From: Opitutia bacterium
GTDB taxonomy: Bacteria > Verrucomicrobiota > Verrucomicrobiia > Opitutales > Opitutaceae
Direction: 5' to 3'
NCBI GenBank assembly: GCA_016187945.1
Contig: JACPIT010000005.1
Coordinates: 1,364,001 to 1,428,000 of the forward strand
DNA: 64,000 nucleotides
This document shows positions 24,499 to 35,704 of this stretch, in pieces (the stretch's first letter is position 1; the number at the start of each line of letters is the position of its first letter). A program made the position numbers and the translations under genes. The notes below the pieces were generated by a model that was not told the DNA's origin, searched no databases, and saw only the letters and a program-made list of their open reading frames with translations.

Positions 24499-26628
24499 AT
24501 GTCCACGACCCACGAGAAGGACTCCACCTGGGATGCTGCCCGCTGGCTCCCGACGACGCGCGACGAGATGGAAGCGCGCGGCTGGGATTACGTGGACGTG
24601 ATTCTCGTTTCGGGCGACGCCTACGTGGACCATCCGGCGTTCGGCACGGCGGTCGTCGGGCGGCTGATCGAGCGCGAGGGGTTTCGCATTGCGATTCTCG
24701 CGCAACCGAACTGGCGCGACGACTTGCGCGATTTCAAGAAGCTCGGCGCGCCGCGTTACTTTTTCGGCGTCACGGCGGGCTGCATGGACTCGATGGTCAA
24801 CCGCTACACCGCGGCCAAGAAGCCGCGTAGCGAGGACGCCTACACGCCGGGCGGCGCGCACGGTTTCCGGCCGGACTACGCGTCGACCGTCTACTCGAAA
24901 ATCCTCAAGCAGCTCTTCCCCGAGACGCCGGTGTTGCTCGGCGGCATCGAGGCGAGCCTGCGGCGCGTGACGCACTACGATTACTGGTCGGACAAGCTCA
25001 TGCCCGGCATCCTCGCCGACAGCGGCGCCGACATGCTCGTCTACGGCATGGGCGAACTGCCGTTGATGGAAGTGCTGCGGCTGCTGAAACGCGGCGTGCC
25101 GTTCGCCTCGCTGACGACGATCGCGCAGACGGCCGTGTTGCTCCCACCGAGCGAGACGGCGCCGAAGAACAAGAACTGGGACGACTTCGAGCTGCACTCG
25201 CACGAGGAGTGCGTCGCCGACCGCGCGCTCTACGCGGCGAATTTCAAGAACATCGAGACCGAGTCGAACCGTGTTCGCGCGCGCCGGCTGCTCCAGCGCG
25301 TCGGCGAGCGCACGCTGGTCGTCAACCCGCCTTACCCGACGATGAGCGAGGCGCAGATCGATTCGTCATTCGACCTGCCTTACACGCGCCTGCCGCACCC
25401 GAAGTATCGCAAGCGCGGGCCGATCCCCGCCTACGAAATGATCAAGCACTCGATCAATATGCATCGCGGGTGCTTCGGCGGTTGCAGCTTCTGCACGATC
25501 TCGGCGCACCAGGGGAAATTCGTCGCGTCGCGCTCGAAGGCGTCGATCCTGCGCGAGGTCGAGGCGGTGAAGCAGATGCCGGATTTCCGCGGCACGATCA
25601 GCGATCTCGGCGGTCCGAGCGCGAACATGTATAAGATGAAGGGCAAGCAGCAGTGGATCTGCGACGAGTGCGTGCGCCCCTCGTGCATCTGGCCCGACGT
25701 CTGCCGCAACCTCGACACCGACCACACCGCGCTGCTCGATATCTACGAATCCGTGCGCAACACCGAGGGCGTCAAGCACGCCTACGTCGCCAGCGGCATC
25801 CGCTACGACCTGTTCCTCCACGACAAGGACGCGCGCCCCGAGGTGAAGGCGAGCCACGAGCGCTACGTCGAGGAACTCGCCGCGCACCACGTGCCCGGCC
25901 GCATCAAGGTCGCGCCCGAGCACACGAGTGACCACGTGCTGCGCATCATGCGCAAGCCGACCTTCAATCTCTTCTACAAGTTCAAGGAGAAGTTCAGCGC
26001 CGCCGCCGCGAAGGCCGGGAAGCCCGACATGCCGGTGACGCCGTATTTCATCAGCTCGCATCCCGGCTCGCGTCCCGAGGACATGGCCGACCTCGCGCTG
26101 AAGACCAAGGACCTCGGCTACCGGCTCGAAGCCGTGCAGGACTTCACGCCCACGCCGATGACGGTTGCCACCGAAATCTATGCGACCGGCGTGCATCCCT
26201 ACGACGCGAAGCCGGTCGAAGTCGCCCGCTCGCCCGACGAGAAGCAGACGCAGCGCAGTTTCTTCTTCTGGTATAAACCCGAGATGAAGGCCGCGCTGCG
26301 CGCCTCGATGCAGCGCCTCGGCCTCGACGACATCGCGCGCCGCCTGCTCGACGAGAAAAAGAAGACGCGCGACGTCACGCCGTCACCGCACATCGCGCCC
26401 TGCGGCATGAGCGTGCCCGGCGCGCGGCTCGCGGCGGCGACGAAGGGGGCGAAGAAACCGATTCAGACCGCTTCGCCGTGTTCATCGGCGCCCGCGAGCG
26501 GCCACGTGCATTCACCCGCGCACCCGACGCCGGTCGCGCACACTATTCCGGTCGCGAAGCCGAAGAAGCCGACCGCGCTCGATGATTTGCTGCGCGAGTC
26601 CGGCGTGAAGTTGCCGGAGAAGAAGTAG
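24499..26628 (+). CDS. YgiQ family radical SAM protein
   Basis: Protein of 709 aa. The radical SAM cluster is C325-x3-C329-x2-C332 (HRGCFGGCSFC). The N-terminal YgiQ domain has DVILVSGDAYVDHPAFG, and a C-terminal DUF3362-like part contains PYFISSHPGS and EAVQDFTPTPMT. It also has an extra Cys-rich loop (ICDECVRPSCIWPDVC) usual for the family. The reaction is not known. Near the end a Pro/Ala/Lys-rich tail is present. ATG 24499 was taken over an upstream TTG at 24460. The TAG stop is formed by the GTAG head of a REP-like repeat. Confidence 0.93.
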   Translation: MSTTHEKDSTWDAARWLPTTRDEMEARGWDYVDVILVSGDAYVDHPAFGTAVVGRLIEREGFRIAILAQPNWRDDLRDFKKLGAPRYFFGVTAGCMDSMVNRYTAAKKPRSEDAYTPGGAHGFRPDYASTVYSKILKQLFPETPVLLGGIEASLRRVTHYDYWSDKLMPGILADSGADMLVYGMGELPLMEVLRLLKRGVPFASLTTIAQTAVLLPPSETAPKNKNWDDFELHSHEECVADRALYAANFKNIETESNRVRARRLLQRVGERTLVVNPPYPTMSEAQIDSSFDLPYTRLPHPKYRKRGPIPAYEMIKHSINMHRGCFGGCSFCTISAHQGKFVASRSKASILREVEAVKQMPDFRGTISDLGGPSANMYKMKGKQQWICDECVRPSCIWPDVCRNLDTDHTALLDIYESVRNTEGVKHAYVASGIRYDLFLHDKDARPEVKASHERYVEELAAHHVPGRIKVAPEHTSDHVLRIMRKPTFNLFYKFKEKFSAAAAKAGKPDMPVTPYFISSHPGSRPEDMADLALKTKDLGYRLEAVQDFTPTPMTVATEIYATGVHPYDAKPVEVARSPDEKQTQRSFFFWYKPEMKAALRASMQRLGLDDIARRLLDEKKKTRDVTPSPHIAPCGMSVPGARLAAATKGAKKPIQTASPCSSAPASGHVHSPAHPTPVAHTIPVAKPKKPTALDDLLRESGVKLPEKK

Positions 26629-26726
26629 GGCCGGTCTCCGACCGGCCTCGGCATGGCGTTGGTCGCGGTCGAGAGCGCGAGCATGCAGGCGCTAGTTTTT
26701 TTTGGCCGGTCGGAGACCGGCCCTAC
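26625..26726. repeat. REP-like inverted pair, GTAGGGCCGGTCTCCGACCG class
   Basis: GTAGGGCCGGTCTCCGACCG opens, and CGGTCGGAGACCGGCCCTAC closes, around a spacer with a T-run. Bases 26626-26628 of the head are the stop codon of the YgiQ gene. The T-run (26696-26703) next to the second hairpin might also allow termination. Confidence 0.85.
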
Positions 26727-26740
26727 CTTTCCGCACCGTT

Positions 26741-26766
26741 GGCGGCGAAGGGACTCGCCGCCCTAC
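26741..26766 (-). repeat. REP-like single unit, GTAGGGCGGCGAGTCCC class
   Basis: On the minus strand it reads GTAGGGCGGCGAGTCCCTTC then GCCGCC, with a GGCGGCGA/TCGCCGCC-type stem. It follows directly on the pair at 26625-26726. Confidence 0.7.
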
Positions 26767-26853
26767 CGCGCGCAGCCAGGCGAACGCTGCGTCAGAAAAC
26801 GGAACGCGACGCCGCAGGGGTAGGCGAGGGGAGTGCGGCCCCGCGTTCCGTTC

Positions 26854-27669
26854 TCAGGTTTTTCGCGGACGCCACCGGGACCGCCGGGCTGCGATCCTGC
26901 CGACGCCGAGCGCGAGTAGCGCCAACACACTCGGCTCCGGCACTGCGAGCAGGCCGACCGCGGATCCGGGATTCGCGTGGAGAAACGCGACGTCGGAGGC
27001 GTTCAACGCCTGATCGTAGACTTGGAAGTCGTCGATGACGCCCGCGAAATAGCTGCTCTGCCCTGGATTCGCGCCGAGCGTGAGGATGTCGTGCACGGCG
27101 TCGGCGATCGACGAGCCTTGCGATTGGTTGTCGAGCGCGCCGTTCACGAACACCGATCGCGCGCCGGTCGAGGCGTCCTGCGTGACGACGACGTGGACGA
27201 AGTTGCCCGTGTTCACCGCGGCCTGCGAGTGCAGCGTCGTCTCGTCGCTCGCCGCCGCGAAGCCGATCACGCCGCCGTTGAGGCCGAGTGCAGCGGTCGT
27301 CGAACTGGCGGTGTGGTCGAGCGCGGCGACGATGCCGGCGCCGTTGAGCGCGGAGTCGCCGTTGTTGCCCGTCGACGTCGTCGTGGCCACCCACAGCGAG
27401 ATCGTGAAGTTCGCGCTGAGCGCCGAGGCGACGTTGTGGTCGAGTCCGATGAAACCGGCGCCGTCGAACTGCGCCGCGCCGCCCGCGACGCCGTTGCTAG
27501 TGGCGATCACAGTGCCGTTGGCCGAGCCATTATGGCTGCGCCCCGATGCGTCCTTGGCGAGGTCGGTGGCGCTGTCGAAGGTCAGGTGCACGACCGGTTG
27601 CGCGCGCGAGAGGGAAACCGCGCTGACGCAGCACGCGAGAATCGCCCAAGCGGCGCGGGGTAAAAGCAT
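26854..27669 (-). CDS. PEP-CTERM protein with LamG-like domain
   Basis: Secreted protein of 271 aa. A signal peptide (AAWAILACCVSAVSLSRA) is followed by a LamG/concanavalin-like jelly roll: VVHLTFDSATDLAKDASG, AAQFDGAGFIGLD, FTISLWVATT, FVHVVVTQDASTG and FAGVIDDFQVYDQAL. The end has VPEPSVLALLALGVGRIAA and a basic tail (RRSRWRPRKT), a PEP-CTERM signal. It is probably a surface carbohydrate-binding protein anchored by exosortase. It is the third such substrate in the window. Confidence 0.9.
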   Translation of the reverse strand: MLLPRAAWAILACCVSAVSLSRAQPVVHLTFDSATDLAKDASGRSHNGSANGTVIATSNGVAGGAAQFDGAGFIGLDHNVASALSANFTISLWVATTTSTGNNGDSALNGAGIVAALDHTASSTTAALGLNGGVIGFAAASDETTLHSQAAVNTGNFVHVVVTQDASTGARSVFVNGALDNQSQGSSIADAVHDILTLGANPGQSSYFAGVIDDFQVYDQALNASDVAFLHANPGSAVGLLAVPEPSVLALLALGVGRIAARRSRWRPRKT

Positions 27670-27743
27670 CCGCCGAGTCTAGCGCGGCGCGGCGCCCCCG
27701 GGCATGGGGCGGACAACTGAGCGTTGCGACGGGCGAATCCCCG

Positions 27744-27959
27744 TCAGCGCCCGCGGAGCAGCGCGGTCAACTGCAGCACCCACGGCGCCGCGACGGGCAC
27801 TTTGGCGAGGCTGGTCATCGCGATGTCGGCAGAGGCAGCCGCGCCATTCTCGGAGCGCGCGGCGAACTCGAGGCTTTCCAAGCCGGCCCAAGCGGCCGCG
27901 GCCAGCGCGGCGCAGAGGGCGACGCGAGCGAGCAACTGGGGGAGGAATTTCGTTTTCAC
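27744..27959 (-). CDS. Small protein with signal-like N-terminus
   Basis: Frame of 71 codons starting at GTG 27959. The N-terminus (KFLPQLLARVALCAALAAAAWAG) looks like a signal peptide or membrane anchor. The remainder is short and without recognised motif (FAARSENGAAASADIAMTSL). It lies between the TPM operon and the LamG-type gene on the same strand. Codon pattern fits its neighbours, so it may be real, but no homologue is recognised. Confidence 0.45.
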   Translation of the reverse strand: MKTKFLPQLLARVALCAALAAAAWAGLESLEFAARSENGAAASADIAMTSLAKVPVAAPWVLQLTALLRGR

Positions 27960-28033
27960 GGTGGGGAAGAGAAGCAGGTCGACGGTCCGGGCACAAGCGG
28001 GCGCTGCTTACACGTGCGACGCTTGTTTCGAGA

Positions 28034-28483
28034 TCAGATCACGGGCGGCGGAGGCGGCTCGGTGACGACGGTGTTGGGCAACTCGTCGCGATCGTCGGAT
28101 CGCCGCGGGAATTCGCGCGCCAGCAACTCGCCGGCGCGGGCGACGCCTTCGACGATGGCGTCGGTATGGCGACCCGCGCGAAAGTGGCCTTCCATCGCGG
28201 CGGCGACATCGCGCCAGAAACCGTCGCCGCATTTCGCGTGCACGCCGCTGTCGCCGAAGATCGCGAACTGCCGCGCGTCGGGCGCGACGAGGATGAGCAC
28301 GGCGTTGCGTTCGCGGGTAGCGGTCATGCCGAGCCGCGCGAACTCCGAGCGGGCGAGTGCGGTCGCGTCGGCGACTTTGTCGGGGCGAAAAACGACGCGG
28401 AGCTCGCCGGACGTGAGCTTCTCGGCGTCGCCGATGGCGCGTTCGATGCGCGCAGTGTCGAGTTGAGCGAGGAAAGTTTTCAT
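28034..28483 (-). CDS. TPM-domain protein
   Basis: Protein of 149 aa with a TPM (TLP18.3/Psb32/MOLO-1) domain: AIGDAEKLTSGELRVVF, TRERNAVLILVAPDARQFAIFGDSG, GDGFWRDV. It is the soluble partner of the membrane-anchored TPM protein encoded just upstream. The ATG overlaps the stop of that gene by one base (TGATG); an alternative ATG two codons earlier is possible, and GGGAGGAAA serves both. The function of TPM proteins is not settled; they are often linked to envelope maintenance. It closes the operon LemA-TPM-TPM. Confidence 0.88.
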   Translation of the reverse strand: MKTFLAQLDTARIERAIGDAEKLTSGELRVVFRPDKVADATALARSEFARLGMTATRERNAVLILVAPDARQFAIFGDSGVHAKCGDGFWRDVAAAMEGHFRAGRHTDAIVEGVARAGELLAREFPRRSDDRDELPNTVVTEPPPPPVI

Positions 28484-29277
28484 CACCATTTTCCTCCCGC
28501 GCCGCCGCCGCCGAAGCTGCCGCCGCCGCCGGAAAATCCGCCGCCGTCGCCGCCGCCGGACCAACCACCGCCACCCCAGCTTCCGCCGGAGCCGGAATTG
28601 TCCCACCCAATGTTCGAACCGCGTCGGCGCGGACCACCGAGGATGACGACACCGCGGCGAAACACTCTGAGCACGGTCACGAGTGCGAGGAACATCATAA
28701 CCAAGAAAATCACCCCCGGCCCCGCCGGGCTGCGACTGCGCGCGTCATGAGCCGTGCGGCCCGTGCCTTTGAACTCTCCGCGCGTCGCCGCGATCATCGC
28801 GTCGACGGCCGCGGTGACGCCGCCGTCGAAATCGTCGGCGCGAAAGCGCGGCTTGAGGATGTTTTCGACGATCTGGTGCGAGATCGCGTCGGTGAGCGTC
28901 GGCTCGAGGCCGTAGCCCACTTGAATGTAGATCTGGCGGTTCTGCTTGAAGACGAAGAGCACGGCGCCGTTGTTCTTCCCCTTCTGGCCGACGCGCCACG
29001 ACTCGGCGACGCGCACCGTGTAGTCCTCGACGGACGAGTCCGTCTCCATCCGCGCGAACATCGCCACGAGAATCTGGTTCGACGACTCGCGCTCGTATTG
29101 CGCGAGGCGGGCGTTGAGCTGCGCGACGGTGCTGCCGGACAGCGTGTGCGTCTCGTCGGTGACGAAGCCTTTCGGCGCGGGCGGAATGCGCTCCGCGGCC
29201 CCGAGCGCGGCGACGAACACGCCCGCGACCAGCGCGAGCGCGGCGCAGCGACGGAGAAACAGCGCGAGCGCGCTCAC
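28483..29277 (-). CDS. TPM-domain membrane protein, YgcG-like
   Basis: Protein of 264 aa. A signal peptide (FLRRCAALALVAGVFVAALGAAE) is followed by a TPM domain (FVTDETHTLS, LAQYERESSNQILVAMF, NNGAVLFVFKQNRQIYIQVGYGLE), a TM helix (VIFLVMMFLALVTVLRVF), and a Gly/Ser/Trp tail ending FGGGGAGGKW. This is the usual YgcG/TPM architecture next to LemA. GTG 29277 overlaps the LemA stop (GTGA), indicating coupled translation. Confidence 0.9.
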   Translation of the reverse strand: MSALALFLRRCAALALVAGVFVAALGAAERIPPAPKGFVTDETHTLSGSTVAQLNARLAQYERESSNQILVAMFARMETDSSVEDYTVRVAESWRVGQKGKNNGAVLFVFKQNRQIYIQVGYGLEPTLTDAISHQIVENILKPRFRADDFDGGVTAAVDAMIAATRGEFKGTGRTAHDARSRSPAGPGVIFLVMMFLALVTVLRVFRRGVVILGGPRRRGSNIGWDNSGSGGSWGGGGWSGGGDGGGFSGGGGSFGGGGAGGKW

Positions 29278-29891
29278 GGCTTCTTGCTGCCGAAGTCGAA
29301 CTTCACTTCGGGCGGCGTATCGGCGCCGGGCTTGGCGGCGAAGTAGGCCTTTGGTTGGAAGCCGAACATGCCGGCGAAGATCACGGCCGGGAAGCGCTTG
29401 ATCGCGGAGTTGTAGTCGCGCGCGAGGTCGTTGAAGCGGCCGCGCTCGACGGCGATGCGGTTCTCGGATCCTTCGAGTTGCGACTGGAGCGTGGCGAAAT
29501 TTCCGGTGGCTGTCAGCTCGGGATAACGCTCGGCGACGACGAGCAGGCGCGAGAGCGCGGTGGAGAGCTGGCCTTGCGCGCGCTCGAACTCGGCGAGTTG
29601 CGCGGCGTCGGTCGGGGCCTTGCTCGGGTCGAGTTTCACCTGGCCGACGGAGGCGCGCGCGCTGGTGACTTCGGTGAGCGTGGACTTCTCGAAGTTCGCG
29701 GCGCCCGAGACGGTGGCCACGAGGTTCGGGATCAGATCCGCGCGGCGCTGGTAGACGTTCTGCACCTGCGCCCATTGCGCATCGACCGCTTGCGAGCGAT
29801 TGACGAGACCGTTGTAGCTGCCGATGGCGGCGATCGCGACGATGCCGACGAGTGCCGCCAGCAGGCCGAGCACGATGAGGAGAGTTTTCAT
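29274..29891 (-). CDS. LemA family protein
   Basis: Protein of 205 aa. An N-terminal TM anchor (TLLIVLGLLAALVGIVAIAAI) is followed by an extracytoplasmic helical LemA domain: YNGLVNRSQAVDAQWAQVQNVYQRR, DLIPNLVATVSG, AERYPELTATGNF, ENRIAVERGRFNDLARDYN and the end FGFQPKAYF. LemA proteins are envelope proteins of unknown biochemical role, commonly in an operon with TPM proteins, as here. ATG 29891 starts the anchor. Confidence 0.95.
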   Translation of the reverse strand: MKTLLIVLGLLAALVGIVAIAAIGSYNGLVNRSQAVDAQWAQVQNVYQRRADLIPNLVATVSGAANFEKSTLTEVTSARASVGQVKLDPSKAPTDAAQLAEFERAQGQLSTALSRLLVVAERYPELTATGNFATLQSQLEGSENRIAVERGRFNDLARDYNSAIKRFPAVIFAGMFGFQPKAYFAAKPGADTPPEVKFDFGSKKP

Positions 29892-30009
29892 GTCGCGCGA
29901 AAAATGCACGCGCGCGCGCCGCGGTGCAAGCGGCGGGACGTTACACGCGTGGCGTTTCTTTCGTTCGATCGAAAGCGAACGTGGAGGGCTGGCGGCGAAA
30001 TCGCTGCGC

Positions 30010-32430
<2,421 letters not shown>

Positions 32431-32792
32431 CGGAGGCGGAAGACAATGGCGTCGCCCCGCCGGGCGTGGGCGCGGCGAGGTGAAGAGCGTCGGGTTGCCG
32501 AGAATACCCGCGACGAGCGCGGGTGGTTGCAAAAGATTTTTCCGCTGCGCGCGGGTGTGGTGGGGCTTTGCGCTCCGCCGAAGGAGCGGGTGCCTGAAAC
32601 TTCGCATCATGAAGCCCACCATTCCCGATGCAGTCCCGACGGAGGGCGCGCGTCCTCGCGCGCCGGAAAAGGCATCCGCAGCCATCTGCGCGCCGCGCCC
32701 TCGGCACGCGAGGACGCGTGCCCTCCATTCCCGCGCTGACGACGCGCGCCTTGAGTTTTCGCGCGCTTCTCCGCAGCGTGGGCGAAAACCTC
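32431..32792. other. Divergent intergenic region with a GGAG-headed repeat pair
   Basis: This 362-base spacer lies between the ADOP permease (minus) and the peptide transporter (plus), so it should hold promoters for both. The only clear structure is the repeat pair at 32641-32726. No gene is seen. Confidence 0.5.
32641..32726. repeat. REP-like inverted pair, GGAGGGC class
   Basis: GGAGGGCGCGCGTCCTCGCG starts and CGAGGACGCGTGCCCTCC ends the pair, each half a hairpin on a CGCG core. It shares the head GGAG with the pair at 54304-54387. Confidence 0.75.
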
Positions 32793-34358
32793 ATGAGTTC
32801 TCCGATTGCGGCCGCGCGCGCGGCAAACGACGGAAAGGCCCACGTGCCGATCCCGCGCCAGATTCCCTACATCATCGGCAACGAGGGCTGCGAGCGCTTC
32901 AGCTTCTACGGCATGCGGAACATCCTGACGGTGTTCCTCGTGACCTCGCTGCTCTCGTATTTGCCCGAGGGCGACCGTGCGGGCGCGGCGAAGGAGGTTT
33001 TCCACACGTTCGTGATCGGCGTGTATTTCTTCCCGCTGCTCGGCGGCTGGATCGCGGACCGGCTGTGGGGCAAATACCACACGATCTTCTGGCTCAGCCT
33101 CGTCTATTGCGCGGGCCAGGCGTGCCTCGCGCTGTTCGTGCACAATCGCACCGGGTTCTACGCGGGGCTGTTCCTGATCGCGCTCGGCTCGGGCGGCATC
33201 AAGCCGTGCGTGTCGGCATTCGTGGGCGATCAGTTCGACCAGACCAACAAGCACCGCGCGAAGGTCGTGTTCGACGCGTTCTACTGGATCATCAATTTCG
33301 GCTCGTTCTTCGCGTCGCTGCTGATGCCGATTTTCCTGAAGCAACTCGGGCCGGCGATCGCATTCGGTGTGCCGGGCGCGCTGATGTTCGTCTCGACGGT
33401 GATCCTCTGGTCCGGCCGGAAAAAATACGTGATGGTGCCGCCGACCCCGCCGGATCCGCACTCGTTCCTGCGCGTGTGCTGGACGGCGCTGCGCTCGGGC
33501 TCGGCGGGTCTGGCGCTCGCCTGCGCCGGCCTCGCGCTGGCGATCGCGGCGTTCGTGGTGCTGCCGGGTTTCGAGAATTTCGTGAAAGCCGTCTGCCTCG
33601 CGCTCGTGGCGATCGTCGCGTTCGGCGGCGTCGGCGTGCGGCTGCAACTCGAGGCGGCGCGTGGTGCGCATCCCGACGAGGCGGTCGAGGGCGTGCGCGG
33701 CGTGTTGCGCGTGCTCGTGCTGTTCGCGCTGGTGACGCCGTTCTGGTCCCTCTTCGATCAGAAGGCGTCGACGTGGGTCTTGCAGGCCGACGCGATGACG
33801 AAGCCGTCGTGGTTCCAGTCGTCGCAGATGCAGGCGCTCAATCCCGCGCTCGTGATGCTGCTCATCCCGTTCAACAACCTCGTGCTCTTCCCGGCGCTGC
33901 GGCGGCTCGGCTACGAGATGACGGCGCTGCGGCGCATGACGCTCGGCATCGCCCTCGCCGGCGTGGCATGGATCATAGTCGGCTGGATGCAGCTCGTGCT
34001 CGACGGCGGCACGGCGTTCCCGATCACCTGGCAGGTGCTGCCGTATGTTTTCCTGACGATGGGCGAAGTGCTCGTGTCCGCGACCGGCCTCGAGTTCGCC
34101 TACAGCCAGGCGCCGCAATCGATGAAGGGCGCGCTGATGAGCTTCTGGCTGTTGTCGGTCACGATCGGCAATCTCTGGGTGCTCGTCGTGAACGCCGGCG
34201 TGAAGAACAACACCGTCACGAACCTGATCGCGTCGACCGGCTTCGGGGTGACCGCGTTCCAGATGTTTTTCTTCGCCGGGTTCGCGTTCGTGGCGGCGGC
34301 GATTTTCGGGCTGGTTGCGCGCGGCTACGCGGTGCGCGACCACTACCGGAAGGCGTGA
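32793..34358 (+). CDS. POT/PTR family peptide transporter
   Basis: Membrane transporter of 521 aa, with about 12-14 TM helices. The proton/peptide transporter signature ExxERFxYYG is present as EGCERFSFYG near the N-terminus, followed by FPLLGGWIADRLWGKYHTI and GSGGIKPCVSAFVGDQF, and later FSLFDQ-type and LEFAYSQAP blocks. It should import di- or tripeptides with protons. The frame is open upstream to 32628, but that part is repeat DNA, so ATG 32793 was taken. Confidence 0.93.
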   Translation: MSSPIAAARAANDGKAHVPIPRQIPYIIGNEGCERFSFYGMRNILTVFLVTSLLSYLPEGDRAGAAKEVFHTFVIGVYFFPLLGGWIADRLWGKYHTIFWLSLVYCAGQACLALFVHNRTGFYAGLFLIALGSGGIKPCVSAFVGDQFDQTNKHRAKVVFDAFYWIINFGSFFASLLMPIFLKQLGPAIAFGVPGALMFVSTVILWSGRKKYVMVPPTPPDPHSFLRVCWTALRSGSAGLALACAGLALAIAAFVVLPGFENFVKAVCLALVAIVAFGGVGVRLQLEAARGAHPDEAVEGVRGVLRVLVLFALVTPFWSLFDQKASTWVLQADAMTKPSWFQSSQMQALNPALVMLLIPFNNLVLFPALRRLGYEMTALRRMTLGIALAGVAWIIVGWMQLVLDGGTAFPITWQVLPYVFLTMGEVLVSATGLEFAYSQAPQSMKGALMSFWLLSVTIGNLWVLVVNAGVKNNTVTNLIASTGFGVTAFQMFFFAGFAFVAAAIFGLVARGYAVRDHYRKA

Positions 34359-34399
34359 AGCGCCATGCTGTGCCGGCGCCCACGCTCGTTCGCGAGAAT

Positions 34400-34479
34400 T
34401 GTAGGAGCGGCTTTACGCCGCGATTGCTGCGATGCGGCTGCCGCGCGCGAACGAGTCGCGGCGTAAAGCCGCTCCTACA
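34400..34479. repeat. REP-like inverted pair, GTAGGAGCGGCTTTACGCCG class (second copy)
   Basis: It opens TGTAGGAGCGGCTTTACGCC and closes with the inverse complement. Both arms are identical to the pair at 19358-19433, while the spacer differs, so the arms are conserved and the middle is not. Confidence 0.85.
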
Positions 34480-34537
34480 ACTTGCGCGTAACGCGGTGCT
34501 GCAATCGGCGTCGGCCGCCGCACGGGTTTTGCCCGTT

Positions 34538-34978
34538 TCAGTCGGTCTTCGCCACCGCCTCGCACGAGCGCCGGCGGTGTTCTTCCAACTGCTTCGCCGC
34601 GCACTCGGGGCAGATGCCGTGGCTCGTGCCGGTGGCGAACTTCGAGTCGAAGTAGTCCTCCATCGTGAGCCACTGGTCGTTGTGGCCGACCTTGCGGCAC
34701 CACGCGCAAATGAGGAGAAATTCCTCGAGCTCGTGCAGGCGCTGGAGCAGGCGGCGCGTCGAGAAATGCACGATCGCCCAGACGAGGCACACGGTGAGCG
34801 TGCGGGCGATCGCGCGCGTCCAGAGGAACTCCGCCGACTCTCCGAACAGGTAATGCGGGATCCGAAACGCTTCCACGATCCACATGATCGCCACGAGGAT
34901 CGAAAAGCCGATCGCCTGCCAACGCAGGATGCTGCGCCCGCTGACGTGCGTGGGACCAGGAGGTGACACGCCTTCCAT
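34538..34978 (-). CDS. Small membrane protein with C-terminal CxxC/HGICPEC domain
   Basis: Protein of 146 aa. Two TM helices (about 20-42 and 57-75) precede a short helix and a Cys-rich domain: LLICAWCRKVG, WLTMEDYF, and SHGICPECAAKQLEEH. This last domain is usually seen at the end of PAS/GAF sensor kinases and response regulators, where four Cys and a His could bind metal. Here it is attached to only two TM helices and no kinase. The function is unknown; it may be a tiny redox or metal sensor. It is followed by a REP pair. Confidence 0.8.
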   Translation of the reverse strand: MEGVSPPGPTHVSGRSILRWQAIGFSILVAIMWIVEAFRIPHYLFGESAEFLWTRAIARTLTVCLVWAIVHFSTRRLLQRLHELEEFLLICAWCRKVGHNDQWLTMEDYFDSKFATGTSHGICPECAAKQLEEHRRRSCEAVAKTD

Positions 34979-35005
34979 GCAGCGCGACGCGGTGCGCGCG
35001 GCAAG

Positions 35006-35491
35006 TCATTTCCTGGTATCGGCCGGAGCGAACGCCCTTTCGTAACAACAGCTCAACGGATCCTCGCGATACGGCGGAAACGGCGCGATCCGATGAAACC
35101 CGACGCGTTCGTAGAGCCGAATGGCGTTTTGCTGATGGATGCCCGTCTCGAGTCGCAGCAAGCCGACGCCGTGCTCCTGCGCGTGCGCCGCGAGCCGCTC
35201 GATCAACCGCTCGCCAAATCCGCGCCCGCGAAACGTCGGGCGCACATACATGCGTTTCAATTCGCCGAACGGCGGCGCGGCGTTCGCGAAGAGCTTGATG
35301 CCGCCGCAGCCGGCGGGTGCGCCATCGACACGCAGCACGAAGAACGCGACCTGCTGCTCGATCAATTTCTGGACGCTGAAACCATGGCGGCTCTCGGGCG
35401 GGTAAAACGACTCGAGGTGCGTTTGCAGCTCGCCGATCAACGTGATCGCATCGGGGGTGTCCGGGCGTTCCGGAACGAGGGTGATGGGCAT
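35006..35491 (-). CDS. GNAT family N-acetyltransferase
   Basis: Protein of 161 aa with a GNAT fold. The acetyl-CoA loop is RGRGFGERLIERLA, preceded by the strand GELKRMYVRPTF and followed by LLRLETGIHQQNAIRLYERVGF. The substrate is unknown. It starts at ATG 35491 and lies 27 bases upstream of the small membrane protein on the same strand, so they may share a transcript. Confidence 0.9.
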   Translation of the reverse strand: MPITLVPERPDTPDAITLIGELQTHLESFYPPESRHGFSVQKLIEQQVAFFVLRVDGAPAGCGGIKLFANAAPPFGELKRMYVRPTFRGRGFGERLIERLAAHAQEHGVGLLRLETGIHQQNAIRLYERVGFHRIAPFPPYREDPLSCCYERAFAPADTRK

Positions 35492-35704
35492 GCGGCGGTT
35501 GAAGCAGCCGGCGGACCATTCCGGCGGCTCGATCGCGCGCCGTGTCGTTGCGCTTTTCCGCAGGCGAAACTACGGGCCGGCCCGGATGCGCGCGGGGCAT
35601 GCGTCAGCTACACTGACGCGTCCTTTCGAGTTTCGACGCGAACGCCGCCCTCCGGGCAGCGAGATGTCCGAGACCCGACGCACTCGCGCCGGGGTTTGGG
35701 CCGT

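Noticed and set aside
18482-27669. PEP-CTERM proteins as part of a polysaccharide-utilisation cluster
   Set aside because: The lectin-like and LamG-like genes are scattered among unrelated genes, with no SusC/D, transporter or hydrolase operon around them.
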